This document shows, one piece after another, positions 18,422 to 29,520 of a stretch of DNA of 64,000 nt. The stretch is from an uncultured bacterium (GTDB lineage: Bacteria; Cyanobacteriota; Vampirovibrionia; Gastranaerophilales; Gastranaerophilaceae): positions 81,579-145,578 of the forward strand of contig CASGEL010000006.1 in assembly GCA_949300485.1 (NCBI GenBank), written 5' to 3'. The notes under the pieces are model-generated. The model did no database searches and was not told the origin of the DNA. It worked only from the letters and a program-made list of their open reading frames with translations. Both the position numbers and the translations under genes were made by a program. Numbering within the stretch: the stretch's first letter is position 1; every line of letters starts with the position of its first letter.

Positions 18422-19630
18422 CTATTCGATAATAGTGTCAACAACACCAGCACCAACAGTTCTTCCGCCTTCACGAATAGCGAATCTCATACCTTGTTCG
18501 ATAGCGACAGGAGCAATCAATTCAACTGTCATAACAACGTTATCGCCAGGCATTACCATTTGACCGTCAAATTGGATAGAACCAGTTACGTCAGTAGTTC
18601 TGATGTAGAATTGAGGTCTGTAACCTGGGAAGAATGGAGTGTGACGTCCACCTTCTTCTTTTGTTAATACGTAAACGTTAGCTGTGAACTTAGTATGTGG
18701 GTGAATTGAACCAGGTTTAGCCAAAACTTGACCACGTTCAATTTCAGTTTTGTCAACACCACGAAGTAAAGCACCAATGTTGTCACCTGCTTGACCTTGG
18801 TCAAGAGATTTTCTAAACATTTCAACACCAGTAACTGTAGTTTTCTTAGTAGGTTTGATACCAACTAATTCAACTTCATCACCAACTTTAACGATACCAC
18901 GTTCTACACGACCTGTAGCAACAGTACCACGGCCTGTAATAGAGAAGATGTCTTCGATTGGCATCAAGAATGGTTTGTCTAAGTCTCTAACTGGATCTGG
19001 GAAGTAAGAATCTAAAGCATCCATTAATTCCCAAATTTTATCTGTCCATTCATTTTCACCTCTTTGAATATTTGGATTAGCTTGAACAGCTTCTAATGCT
19101 TTTAAAGCAGATCCATGGATGAATGGAATGTTATCTCCGTCGAATTCGTATTGAGAAAGAAGTTCTCTAACTTCCATTTCAACTAATTCTAACAATTCAG
19201 GGTCATCAACCATATCACATTTGTTCAAGAATACAACAAGGTTAGGAACTCCAACCTGTCTAGCTAACAAGATGTGTTCACGAGTCTGAGGCATAGCACC
19301 ATCAGTTGCTGCAACTACCAAGATAGCTCCATCCATTTGAGCAGCACCTGTGATCATGTTTTTAACATAGTCAGCGTGGCCTGGGCAGTCAACGTGAGCA
19401 TAGTGTCTTTTGTCTGTTTCGTATTCTACGTGAGCTGTAGAGATAGTAATACCTCTTGCTTTTTCTTCTGGAGCAGCATCGATTTCATCAAATTTTTTAG
19501 CATCTGCTTTACCAGCTGCTGCTAAAGTACCGGTAATTGCTGCTGTTAATGTAGTTTTACCGTGGTCAACGTGGCCGATTGTACCTACGTTAACGTGCGG
19601 TTTCGTACGTTCATACTTTTCACGTGCCAT
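18422..19630 (-). CDS. tuf: elongation factor Tu
   Basis: EF-Tu delivers aminoacyl-tRNA to the ribosome as a GTP complex. The 402-residue sequence shows the G1 motif [14 protein letters not shown] in the effector loop, DCPGH, NKCD and the C-terminal domains ending [11 protein letters not shown]. An AGAAGGAG ribosome binding site precedes the ATG. Codon use is more restricted than in the neighbours, as expected of a highly expressed gene. It stands alone here rather than behind fusA and rps genes, and is divergent from a small-protein gene. Confidence 0.98.
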   Translation of the reverse strand: MAREKYERTKPHVNVGTIGHVDHGKTTLTAAITGTLAAAGKADAKKFDEIDAAPEEKARGITISTAHVEYETDKRHYAHVDCPGHADYVKNMITGAAQMDGAILVVAATDGAMPQTREHILLARQVGVPNLVVFLNKCDMVDDPELLELVEMEVRELLSQYEFDGDNIPFIHGSALKALEAVQANPNIQRGENEWTDKIWELMDALDSYFPDPVRDLDKPFLMPIEDIFSITGRGTVATGRVERGIVKVGDEVELVGIKPTKKTTVTGVEMFRKSLDQGQAGDNIGALLRGVDKTEIERGQVLAKPGSIHPHTKFTANVYVLTKEEGGRHTPFFPGYRPQFYIRTTDVTGSIQFDGQMVMPGDNVVMTVELIAPVAIEQGMRFAIREGGRTVGAGVVDTIIE

Positions 19631-19697
19631 GAGATTAATCTCCTTCTTTTTTGTCTACTATATAATACTATACACTTAGTATCTTACGATATCTCTA

Positions 19698-19725
19698 ATT
19701 CTATCCGCTCATAATTTTTTGTCAA
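19698..19725 (-). promoter_or_regulatory. sigma70-type promoter of tuf
   Basis: On the minus strand TTGACA (19725-19720) and TAGAAT (19703-19698) are separated by 16 bases. This is the best consensus -35/-10 pair seen in the window and differs clearly from the CAATT-N18 boxes. Confidence 0.82.
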
Positions 19726-19802
19726 CAGTATTCACTCTTTTTGATACATTCTTTTATTTCTAATCTTTTTGTAAAGTTATGTAACAATATTTTTGTTTTT
19801 AT

Positions 19803-19838
19803 GCAATTTCATTATTAAAAAATACTTTATATATATAA
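19803..19838 (+). promoter_or_regulatory. GCAATT-N18-TTATATATA promoter-like box (member D)
   Basis: GCAATT (19803-19808) is followed by 18 bases ending AAAAAATACT and then TTATATATATAAG. It lies about 30 bases before the 65-residue protein gene. Confidence 0.68.
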
Positions 19839-19868
19839 GTCAGATTATGAATAACGGAGGATGAGACT

Positions 19869-20066
19869 ATGTCCGATTTTTCTATTTCGAAAGTTGGAAA
19901 CGATACAGCAAGTAAAGCTATTGATTTAATAAATAAATTTAAAGCAAGTAGTCAAGAACGTACTGCTGCAGCTTCAAATAATGTTCCTATTGGAGATTTA
20001 TTGGCTAAGTATAGCCAGTATATGCCAACTAATTCAAGTGCAACTGGTGGTATGCGCTTTGAATAA
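19869..20066 (+). CDS. hypothetical small protein, 65 aa
   Basis: The protein opens MSDFSISKVGNDTASKAIDL and ends SSATGGMRFE. It is polar and probably helical in its first half (SKAIDLINKFKASSQER), with no signal peptide and no cysteines. It lacks the NAxILExLL tail of the cluster at 17-18 kb but has the same promoter-like box and a good GGAGG ribosome binding site. The function is unknown. It is transcribed divergently from tuf and ends before a hairpin that abuts coaX. Confidence 0.7.
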   Translation: MSDFSISKVGNDTASKAIDLINKFKASSQERTAAASNNVPIGDLLAKYSQYMPTNSSATGGMRFE

Positions 20067-20102
20067 TTCTTGATTTTGCATAAAAACTATGTTTGTAATA
20101 AG

Positions 20103-20133
20103 ATAGTCCTCGTGATATGTGAGGACTATTTTT
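20103..20133 (+). terminator. hairpin with T run abutting the coaX start codon
   Basis: A 9-bp stem (ATAGTCCTC with GAGGACTAT), a 9-base loop and TTTTT end exactly at the coaX ATG. It looks like an intrinsic terminator for the upstream small gene. Its 3' arm also holds the GAGG that would serve as the coaX ribosome binding site. Confidence 0.65.
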
Positions 20134-20934
20134 ATGTTATTAACAGCTGATATAGGAAATACAAACATTACCCTTGGTTTATTTGATGATGATAAATATG
20201 TAAATGAATTTCGTTTGGCTTCGGACAAGGATTTATCAGGAGAAGAGTATGAAATTCTTTTAAAATCCTTATTTAAAGATTATGTGATTACAGGATGTGT
20301 TATTGCTTCTGTAGTAGAAGAATTGAATATTAAGTTTAAGCGCGCAGTTGATAATGTGTTTGGAATAAGGTCTGTATTTGTTGATTGTAATGTAAATTTG
20401 GGTATAAAAATTTCCACTGATAATCCAAGAGAAGTCGGAGCAGATCGATTAGCAAATGCAGTTGCTGTTTCTAACAGATATAAAGGTGCAGTTATTGTTA
20501 TTGATTTCGGCACTGCAACAACTTTTGATATTATAAATTCAAAGAGTGAATTTTTGGGTGGTGTGATTGCTCCAGGAATAAATACTCAGATGAAGTGTTT
20601 AAAAAATTCTACTTCAAAGCTTCCGAAGATTGATGTTTCAATTTCTCAAAGAGCAGTTGGTCATAATACTACTGAGGCTATATTATCAGGAGTAATACGC
20701 GGAACTGCGTGTATGGTAGATGGATTGATTGCTCAGTGTGAAGAAGAATTAGGAGAAAAAGCTACAATTATAGCAACCGGCGGTTACTGCGGTTTGATCG
20801 CAAATTATTTAAAAAGACCTTTTGATTTTGTAAATCCTATTTTAACGCTTGAAGGTTTAAAAGAAATTTATGAAATGAATACATCTGCTTCAGAATCTTT
20901 ACTGGAAAAAAGTGTTCAATTTACAGATGTATAG
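20134..20934 (+). CDS. coaX: type III pantothenate kinase
   Basis: CoaX phosphorylates pantothenate in the first step of coenzyme A synthesis and is not feedback-inhibited by CoA. The family motifs are present: DIGNTNITLG at the N-terminus, NPREVGADRLANAVA, DFGTATTFDII and GGVIAPGINTQ. I chose the ATG at 20134 (MLLTADIGNTN) over a GTG five codons upstream, because the family begins this way and GAGG lies about nine bases before it. That places the start right after a hairpin. It is followed at short spacing by speB and ligA, likely one transcript. Confidence 0.94.
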   Translation: MLLTADIGNTNITLGLFDDDKYVNEFRLASDKDLSGEEYEILLKSLFKDYVITGCVIASVVEELNIKFKRAVDNVFGIRSVFVDCNVNLGIKISTDNPREVGADRLANAVAVSNRYKGAVIVIDFGTATTFDIINSKSEFLGGVIAPGINTQMKCLKNSTSKLPKIDVSISQRAVGHNTTEAILSGVIRGTACMVDGLIAQCEEELGEKATIIATGGYCGLIANYLKRPFDFVNPILTLEGLKEIYEMNTSASESLLEKSVQFTDV

Positions 20935-20975
20935 AAGTATTTATATATAAAGAAGTAATAAGGAGAAGTGTATAA

Positions 20976-23829
<2,854 letters not shown>

Positions 23830-23846
23830 TAAAGGAATTTAATGAT

Positions 23847-24323
23847 ATGAAGATTATTCAAATAGATGGAATTAGAGGATTAATAACAGCTCTGTTTATC
23901 GGGGTCTGTTTATTTGCCGGTTTTGTGATATTTCCGGGTTTTGTAGCTATGCATTATTGGAATAAATATCTTGTTAATCTTTATATGTTTCCTGTATTAA
24001 ATCTCTTCCAAGGTGTATTATTATGGTCAATAATAGCTATATCTTATTTTATTCTGTCAAAGAAAGGTTTGTCTGTATCATTTAAGAATACACCTGAATT
24101 GAGTGATGAGGAACTGGATATGATTTTAAAAAAATCCAGAGTAAGTACTCATATGAAAATGATGAATAAGATTATCTCAAAATCTGATAAATTTGATTTT
24201 AGTAAAAATGAGGTAAGAAAATCTTCAGAAAAGGATGTACCTTTTGTTTCATCTTCTTTTTCTGTAAATAAGACTGATTCTATCGAAAAAACAGATGATG
24301 ATAAGGTTTCTAATCTTAAATAA
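23847..24323 (+). CDS. hypothetical membrane protein, 158 aa
   Basis: Two transmembrane segments (about residues 12-34 and 48-70) are followed by a charged, probably disordered C-terminal half rich in Ser, Lys and Asp (LSDEELDMILKKSR onward). No family is recognised. It lies 17 bases after ligA and 24 bases before a secreted SIMPL-domain protein, so it is likely part of the same transcript. It could be an anchor with a cytoplasmic tail. Confidence 0.7.
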   Translation: MKIIQIDGIRGLITALFIGVCLFAGFVIFPGFVAMHYWNKYLVNLYMFPVLNLFQGVLLWSIIAISYFILSKKGLSVSFKNTPELSDEELDMILKKSRVSTHMKMMNKIISKSDKFDFSKNEVRKSSEKDVPFVSSSFSVNKTDSIEKTDDDKVSNLK

Positions 24324-24347
24324 TTAGTTTGTTGTAATGGAGGTATT

Positions 24348-25112
24348 ATGAAAAAAGTTGTTATTTGTTCTTTACTTGGTGCAGCATTATTTTCTACACC
24401 GTTTATGTTTGCTCCGGCAAATGCAATCAATAGTTCTGCACAATCTACTGAAAAAGGATATGTTTCTGTTTCTTATACTGCAGAAAAAGAAGTTTCTCCT
24501 GATACAGTTGAAGTTTCAATTGCTGTTCGTTCTGAAGATAAAAAATCTATGCAAACAGCTGTAAAAGATAATAAAGAAGTTTCAGATAAAGTTTATGAAT
24601 ATTTAAAAGGTGCTATAAATTCTCAAAACGGTGATTATATAAAAACTTCTAACTATTCAGCTTCTCCAAGTTATGTTTATAACAATGGTAAAAGAAGTTT
24701 GGATAAGTATGTTGTTTCTAATAATATAATTGTACATACAAAATCTTTGGACAAAATTTCTGAAATGATAGATAAATCTTTGTCTTTAGGAGCAACAACA
24801 GTTGACAGTCTTAATTTTAGCTTATCAGAAAAAGATGCTCAGTGTGCAGACTTGTTAACAGAAGCGACTAAACAAGCTAGGAAGAGAGCTGACATTATTG
24901 CTGTAGCAGCTGGTTCTTCTGTAACTGGCATCAAGAATATTGATACTTCTTGTTCTGTAAATTCTAATTATGGTATAGTTCCACAATATAGAAATATGTT
25001 AATGTCAAAAGCTGCTGGAGCCTCAATGGATGCAGCTGAATCATCTTCTCCTATAGAAGCTGGTGTTATAAAGGTCTATTCAAATGTTAATGCTAGTTTT
25101 TATTTGAAATAA
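24348..25112 (+). CDS. secreted SIMPL-domain (DUF541) protein
   Basis: A signal peptide (residues 1 to about 26, ending APANA) is followed by a SIMPL domain: GYVSVSYTAEKEVSPDTVEVSIAV at the start, a YSASPSYVYNNGKRSLDKYVVSN stretch in the middle and TEATKQARKRADIIAVAAGS near the end. These features match DUF541 proteins, which are periplasmic or surface oligomers linked to oxidative stress and signalling. A GGAGG ribosome binding site precedes the ATG, and a terminator follows. It closes the coaX-to-SIMPL gene run. Confidence 0.88.
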   Translation: MKKVVICSLLGAALFSTPFMFAPANAINSSAQSTEKGYVSVSYTAEKEVSPDTVEVSIAVRSEDKKSMQTAVKDNKEVSDKVYEYLKGAINSQNGDYIKTSNYSASPSYVYNNGKRSLDKYVVSNNIIVHTKSLDKISEMIDKSLSLGATTVDSLNFSLSEKDAQCADLLTEATKQARKRADIIAVAAGSSVTGIKNIDTSCSVNSNYGIVPQYRNMLMSKAAGASMDAAESSSPIEAGVIKVYSNVNASFYLK

Positions 25113-25138
25113 TAAAAATATTAAATCTTAATATAAAA

Positions 25139-25172
25139 CAAAAAGGCTCCGAAAAATATTCGGAGTCTTTTT
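25139..25172. terminator. bidirectional terminator after the SIMPL gene
   Basis: A 12-bp stem with one G-U pair (AAAGGCTCCGAA with TTCGGAGTCTTT) and T and A flanks separates convergent genes. Confidence 0.88.
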
Positions 25173-25191
25173 ATTTAAAAAAATATATAAT

Positions 25192-25455
25192 TTAAATTTT
25201 TCTGTTTCCACCATTAAGCCATGGGGCTGCTTCAAGATCATCAATGTTATATTTTAACAAATAATCAGCATTATAAGTGTTATCAGAAGCAGGCTTTGTC
25301 TGAGGTTGAACCTGTTGTTGTTTATTTACCTGTTGAGTCTGTTGTTGTGTCCTTTGAGCCGGTTTCTTATTGTAATTGACATTTGTTCCTGGCTGTGCTG
25401 CAAAAACTTGTGTTTGAATAAATAATATTGCTACTAATATTGCTAATTTTTTCAT
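25192..25455 (-). CDS. small secreted Gln-rich protein, 87 aa
   Basis: A signal peptide (MKKLAILVAILFIQTQVFA) is followed by a Gln-rich, low-complexity linker (residues about 34-56) and a short conserved-looking end, YNADYLLKYNIDDLEAAPWLNGGNRKI. The family is not recognised. It follows apt on the minus strand with a 24-base gap, probably the last gene of the glycosyltransferase-apt run. The C-terminal block with aromatic and acidic residues may be the functional part. Confidence 0.7.
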   Translation of the reverse strand: MKKLAILVAILFIQTQVFAAQPGTNVNYNKKPAQRTQQQTQQVNKQQQVQPQTKPASDNTYNADYLLKYNIDDLEAAPWLNGGNRKI

Positions 25456-25479
25456 CTCATATCTCCTAGTTTTTATTTG

Positions 25480-26013
25480 TTAGTATTGTAGCATAGAAAT
25501 TACTTTTCCGCAATTTTCTAATTTTTCTCTTCCTTTAAGATCTGTTAATTCTATTAAAAAAGCTGCACCAATCAGATTTCCTCCAGCTTTTTTTACAAGA
25601 CTGCAAGCCGCTTTTGCTGTTCCGCCTGTTGCTAAAAGATCATCCACAACAAGTACGTTAGCTCCAGGTTCAATTGCATCTGCGTGAATTTCAATTGTAT
25701 CTGTGCCATATTCCAATTCATAAGATTCTTTTATTGTTTGGGCAGGTAGTTTATTTGGCTTTCTTATTGGTATAAATCCGCAGTTTAATTTGTATGCCAT
25801 AGGCATACCGAATATGAATCCTCTGCTTTCTATACCTGCAATATAATCTATTTTACAATCTTTATATTGATCACAAAGGTAATCTACCATCATACGCATT
25901 GTTTGAGCATCTTTTAATCCTGTTGTAATATCTCTAAAAATTATTCCTTCTTTTGGAAAATCTTTTACTGCTCTGATTTTATTTTTTACGTCTTCAATTG
26001 TTAATGTTGCCAT
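25480..26013 (-). CDS. apt: adenine phosphoribosyltransferase
   Basis: Apt salvages adenine to AMP with phosphoribosyl pyrophosphate. The 177-residue protein has AGIESRGFIFGMPMA and the PRPP-binding loop VVDDLLATGGTA (122-133), both diagnostic. The length is normal. It lies 10 bases downstream of the glycosyltransferase gene in what seems to be one minus-strand transcript. No functional link between the two is obvious. Confidence 0.96.
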   Translation of the reverse strand: MATLTIEDVKNKIRAVKDFPKEGIIFRDITTGLKDAQTMRMMVDYLCDQYKDCKIDYIAGIESRGFIFGMPMAYKLNCGFIPIRKPNKLPAQTIKESYELEYGTDTIEIHADAIEPGANVLVVDDLLATGGTAKAACSLVKKAGGNLIGAAFLIELTDLKGREKLENCGKVISMLQY

Positions 26014-26023
26014 TTATTTTCTC

Positions 26024-27400
26024 CTATTTCGTTAGTAGTAATTTTTTTAATTCTTCTTTAGCTTTTTTTATTTTTTCTTTAGCTTTTAATATTGCATGTT
26101 CATGTTGAACCAGTCCATGTGCTGTTTTTCCCCAGTTCATATCTTTTTTCATAAAAAGAATTTTGAATCCGATAAACAGTACCAGAGGAAACCATATTAA
26201 AAGCAAATATATAGAGGTTTCAACAGATTGGATAAGAGCATCTTTTCTTGGTAAATTGTCATATCTCCTCAAGCTATATCTGCATGCTAGTATGAAGCCC
26301 AGACCAATTATACAACCCATAATTACTGATGACATTAAAATATGTGGAGGTGCATCTTTTACTATAATTTTGACTAGCAAGATTCCTAGTTCAATTATGA
26401 ACCATGCCGGCATAATGAATTCAGAAATATATGCAATCATATCGAGTCTTACCCTCATTGACATCTTTTTTGAAGTAAGAATATCCCAGAAATATTCAAG
26501 ATATCGTCTTATAGTTCCTTCCAGCCACCTTCTCCTTTGCTTGTAGAGAGGGAAAAGATACATAATGCCTTCTTCATAGACTGCAGTATCCAAACAAAAT
26601 CTTACATCCCAACCTTTGATATGAAGTCTTGTAGACATATCAAGATCGTCTGTTATTGTATAATTGTTCCATCCTCCAATATCTTCCAATGCACTTCTTT
26701 TTATAAGTTCTCCATTACCTCTTAATTCAACGGCACCTTTAACAGAGTCTCTTCCGACTTGAAAGTGTGTATCCATTGTCATTTCATTGTTTTGACATCT
26801 GGTTAAGAGGTTTACATCTTTATTTCTTACGATTTTTCTTGCTTGAACTGCTCCGACATCTTTTGGCTCAAGTTCGTATACAAGGTTAGTCAAAAAGTCG
26901 GGTGCCATTGTAGCATCTGCATCAAATACTAAGATAGCTTCGCCTTTTGCAAATTTTAAAGCATCATTTAGTACTGCTGATTTACCCGGAAAAGCATCTT
27001 TTGGACGAATAAAGGCGATAACCTTTTGTGGAAATTTGTTTTCTAAATCTTTAATGACTGATGCAGTATTGTCTGTACTTCTGTCATCTATTGCAATTAT
27101 TTCAAAGTTTGGATAATCAAGGCGTAAAACTGTTGTTATTGTTTCTGCAATAACTGATTCTTCGTTGTGAGCAGGAATCATGATGCTTACAAAAGGTTTA
27201 TAAGCTTCATTTTTTACAGGTGGGGTTTTAAGTTTTTTCCTTTGTTTAATTTTGTATGCAATAGTTGTAAAAATTGCGTATATTGACATTAGGGTTACTA
27301 AAAGTGCTAATCCCCATACTGTATAGCTTTGGAATATATAAATAAATGCAGTTAAACCCAAGGCAATAATGAATAATAATATTCGCTCTTTCATATCCAC
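26024..27400 (-). CDS. processive family 2 glycosyltransferase, membrane bound
   Basis: The N-terminus has two hydrophobic segments (about 8-47). A GT2 domain follows with PAHNEE (76-81), DDRS (105-108), FDADA (159-163), TDD (250-252) and QRRRW (288-292). The D, DxD, D and Q(Q/R)xRW set marks a processive inverting enzyme like PgaC or cellulose and hyaluronan synthases, which polymerise and export a beta-linked sugar. Further membrane segments follow from about residue 320. The sugar cannot be told from the sequence. No partner export genes are adjacent. Confidence 0.88.
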   Translation of the reverse strand: MDMKERILLFIIALGLTAFIYIFQSYTVWGLALLVTLMSIYAIFTTIAYKIKQRKKLKTPPVKNEAYKPFVSIMIPAHNEESVIAETITTVLRLDYPNFEIIAIDDRSTDNTASVIKDLENKFPQKVIAFIRPKDAFPGKSAVLNDALKFAKGEAILVFDADATMAPDFLTNLVYELEPKDVGAVQARKIVRNKDVNLLTRCQNNEMTMDTHFQVGRDSVKGAVELRGNGELIKRSALEDIGGWNNYTITDDLDMSTRLHIKGWDVRFCLDTAVYEEGIMYLFPLYKQRRRWLEGTIRRYLEYFWDILTSKKMSMRVRLDMIAYISEFIMPAWFIIELGILLVKIIVKDAPPHILMSSVIMGCIIGLGFILACRYSLRRYDNLPRKDALIQSVETSIYLLLIWFPLVLFIGFKILFMKKDMNWGKTAHGLVQHEHAILKAKEKIKKAKEELKKLLLTK

Positions 27401-27587
27401 CTAATCTATTTACTGTTCAACAAAACGTATACTTTTATTTTATCAAAAAATTACTTTTTGAGTGTCATTTTATAAAATTTTTGATACATTTTGCAAAAAA
27501 TATCACTGTTTACAACTGAAATATATCTCTAAATTCCATCATTAGGATGTTTTTTTCGTTAAAAAGTGTTAAAATTCCTTAAAATAC

Positions 27588-27615
27588 TTGCATAGTTAGA
27601 AATTTTTAATATAAT
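27588..27615 (+). promoter_or_regulatory. sigma70-type promoter of the HU gene
   Basis: TTGCAT (27588-27593) and TATAAT (27610-27615) are separated by 16 bases, about 30 bases before the start codon. Confidence 0.75.
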
Positions 27616-27647
27616 AAGTTTTGTACAAGAAAAGAAGGAGTTTTATT

Positions 27648-27926
27648 ATGAACAAAGAAGAATTAGTACAAGAGATCTCTAAAAAAGCTAACGTTACTCA
27701 AAAAGAAGCTGCTGAAGTATTATCTACTCTAGTAGACACAATTCAAAAAACAGTTGCTAAAGGTAAAAAAGTAACTTTAGTTGGTTTCGGTACTTTCGAA
27801 CCTCGCAAGAGAGCTGCTAGAACTGGCAGAAACCCACAAACTGGTAAAGAATTAAAAATTCCTGCAAAAACAGTTCCTGCTTTCTCAGCTGGTAAAAAAT
27901 TCAAAACTATTGTTAACGGAAAATAA
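27648..27926 (+). CDS. hup: HU-family DNA-binding protein
   Basis: This 92-residue nucleoid protein starts MNKEELVQEISKKANVTQ, with AAGGAG seven bases before the ATG. It contains the HU signature VGFGTFEPRKRAARTGRNPQTGKELKIP, which forms the DNA-binding arms. A TTG nine codons upstream lies before the ribosome binding site and is rejected. It binds and bends DNA as a dimer; IHF-type assignment is less likely given the sequence. It is transcribed alone from a clear promoter and ends at a strong terminator. Confidence 0.96.
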   Translation: MNKEELVQEISKKANVTQKEAAEVLSTLVDTIQKTVAKGKKVTLVGFGTFEPRKRAARTGRNPQTGKELKIPAKTVPAFSAGKKFKTIVNGK

Positions 27927-27954
27927 TTTCTGTTAATTAGTAATACAGAATTGG

Positions 27955-27988
27955 AAGTTCCTGTCAATTTGGCAGGAACTTTTTTTTT
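27955..27988 (+). terminator. terminator of the HU gene
   Basis: A 9-bp stem (AAGTTCCTG with CAGGAACTT) is followed by a run of nine Ts. Confidence 0.93.
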
Positions 27989-28031
27989 GATATAATCTGA
28001 CTAGATTATTTTGAAAGGGAGATAATTGATT

Positions 28032-28652
28032 ATGTTGGATAGTATTTTAGCAGGTTTAATTAGTTGGATAGAAAGTGTAATAACAGCGATGGGACCTTCT
28101 GGGATAGCATTGTTGATGGCTATAGAGTCATGCAATATTCCGTTGCCGAGCGAAGCTGTTTTGCCTTTTGCAGGGTATTTGGTTTCTAAAGGAGAGATGG
28201 GCTTTCACACTGCAGCAATTGCCGGTGCTATAGGGTGTGTGATTGGTTCTATTCCTTCTTATTATATTGGTTATTTCGGTGGAAGAAAGTTTGTAGAAAA
28301 ATATGGTAAATATTTTTTAGTTTCAAAAAAAGATCTTGAGGTAGCTGATAAATGGGTTGAAAAATATGGGGATTGGGCATTTTTCTTATGTCGAATGCTT
28401 CCTGTTGTAAGAACTTTTATATCGTTACCTGCAGGTATATTAAGAGCCAGAAAAAGAATTTTCTTTCTATTGACTTTTTTAGGCTCACTTGTTTGGAGCT
28501 ATGTATTGGTTTATGTCGGAGTAAAACTTGGGGAACATCTGGATAAACTAAAGAGTATTTGGCATAAATTTGATGCTGTTATAATTATTGTTTGTTTAAT
28601 ATTAGGCGGAATTTATGTTTGGAAGCATGTAAAGCATCTGAAAGAGTCTTAA
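28032..28652 (+). CDS. DedA family membrane protein
   Basis: DedA proteins act as lipid scramblases or transporters, for example for undecaprenyl phosphate recycling. The protein, 206 residues from the ATG, has the family features ESCNIPLPSEAVLPFAGYLVSKG, GSIPSYYIGYFGGRKFVEKYGKY, and FLCRMLPVVRTFISLPAGILR with conserved arginines. There are several membrane helices. A TTG two codons upstream is an alternative start, closer to the GGGAG site. A frameshifted prepilin-like gene follows. Confidence 0.93.
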   Translation: MLDSILAGLISWIESVITAMGPSGIALLMAIESCNIPLPSEAVLPFAGYLVSKGEMGFHTAAIAGAIGCVIGSIPSYYIGYFGGRKFVEKYGKYFLVSKKDLEVADKWVEKYGDWAFFLCRMLPVVRTFISLPAGILRARKRIFFLLTFLGSLVWSYVLVYVGVKLGEHLDKLKSIWHKFDAVIIIVCLILGGIYVWKHVKHLKES

Positions 28653-28701
28653 TAATGTTGATTAATTTATTTAAATAGGTTGTAAAAATAGGGAGATTAT
28701 T

Positions 28702-29516
28702 ATGCTGAAACTCATTCATAGGCTGAAAATGGGGGGCTCTTAAAGCTTTGTTGCAGTGCTTTTTGGAGAAAGTTTTATTGTAGGAAGGCTGCTTTTACTT
28801 TAGCCGAAGTATTAATAACACTTGGTATAATTGGTGTTATTGCGGCTTTGACGATTCCGGGGTTAATTTCTAAATGGAGTGAAAAGGCAACTGTTGCACA
28901 GGTTAAAGAAACCTATTCTATTTTACAGCAGGGACTTCGTCGAGCAATCGATGAGTATGGAGATGTTTCTAGTTGGTGTAATGTTTCTTCCGGTTATGAT
29001 GAATGTTCGCAAACAATGTTTAACAACCTGAGTGCAACAACCAGAATGTCTCCTTGTGGGGTACATAAATGTTTTTCCTCTGGTCAGTCATATAAGAATC
29101 GTTTTGGAAAAAATAATATAGCTGTTGCAGCCAATAGTTCTTATGCAATAGCAGTGTTAAATAACGGAACAACTATTGCTATTAAAGCAGGTAATGGTGA
29201 CGGGTATGTTGATTGGTGGTGTAGAAGTGGCTTAAATACTACTAATGGTGCAGCAAGGTATCAAGGGTCATGCGGGCGTATTACAGTTGATTTAAATGGC
29301 AAGTCCGGTCCGAATACCGATGGGCGTGATGTTTTTGAATTCGTGATTTATGATGACGGACTTGCTCCTAAAGGGGTAAAGCAAGATGTCGTATGGACAG
29401 AATCCTTTAAAAATCAATGTATGGGCCAGAGTTGGAGTGGAGTTGGCGGATGTACCGGCTGGGTTGTAATTAATGGTAATATGGATTATTTGCATACAGA
29501 CAATCTTGATTGGTAG
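28702..29516 (+). CDS. prepilin-like protein with N-terminal methylation motif, frameshifted at a G6 tract
   Basis: The ATG at 28702 has a GGGAG ribosome binding site but the frame stops after MLKLIHRLKMGGS. Moving one base at the GGGGGG run (28731-28736) gives a continuous protein to 29516. It has a long leader (LLKLCCSAFWRKFYCRK), then the type IV prepilin cleavage and helix motif AAFTLAEVLITLGI. The mature part has a pilin-like domain with several cysteines and the ending pattern GSCGRITVDLNGKSGPN. The downstream frame has no start codon before the pilin motif, so the upstream start is needed. It may be phase-variable, a pseudogene or a sequencing error in the G run. Prepilin peptidase and pilus ATPase genes are not in the window. 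Confidence 0.75.
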
Positions 29517-29520
29517 TATT

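Noticed and set aside
28848..29516. Prepilin-like gene starting at the TTG at 28848
   Set aside because: This start lies inside the prepilin helix and would remove the cleavage motif; the frameshifted upstream start explains the sequence better.
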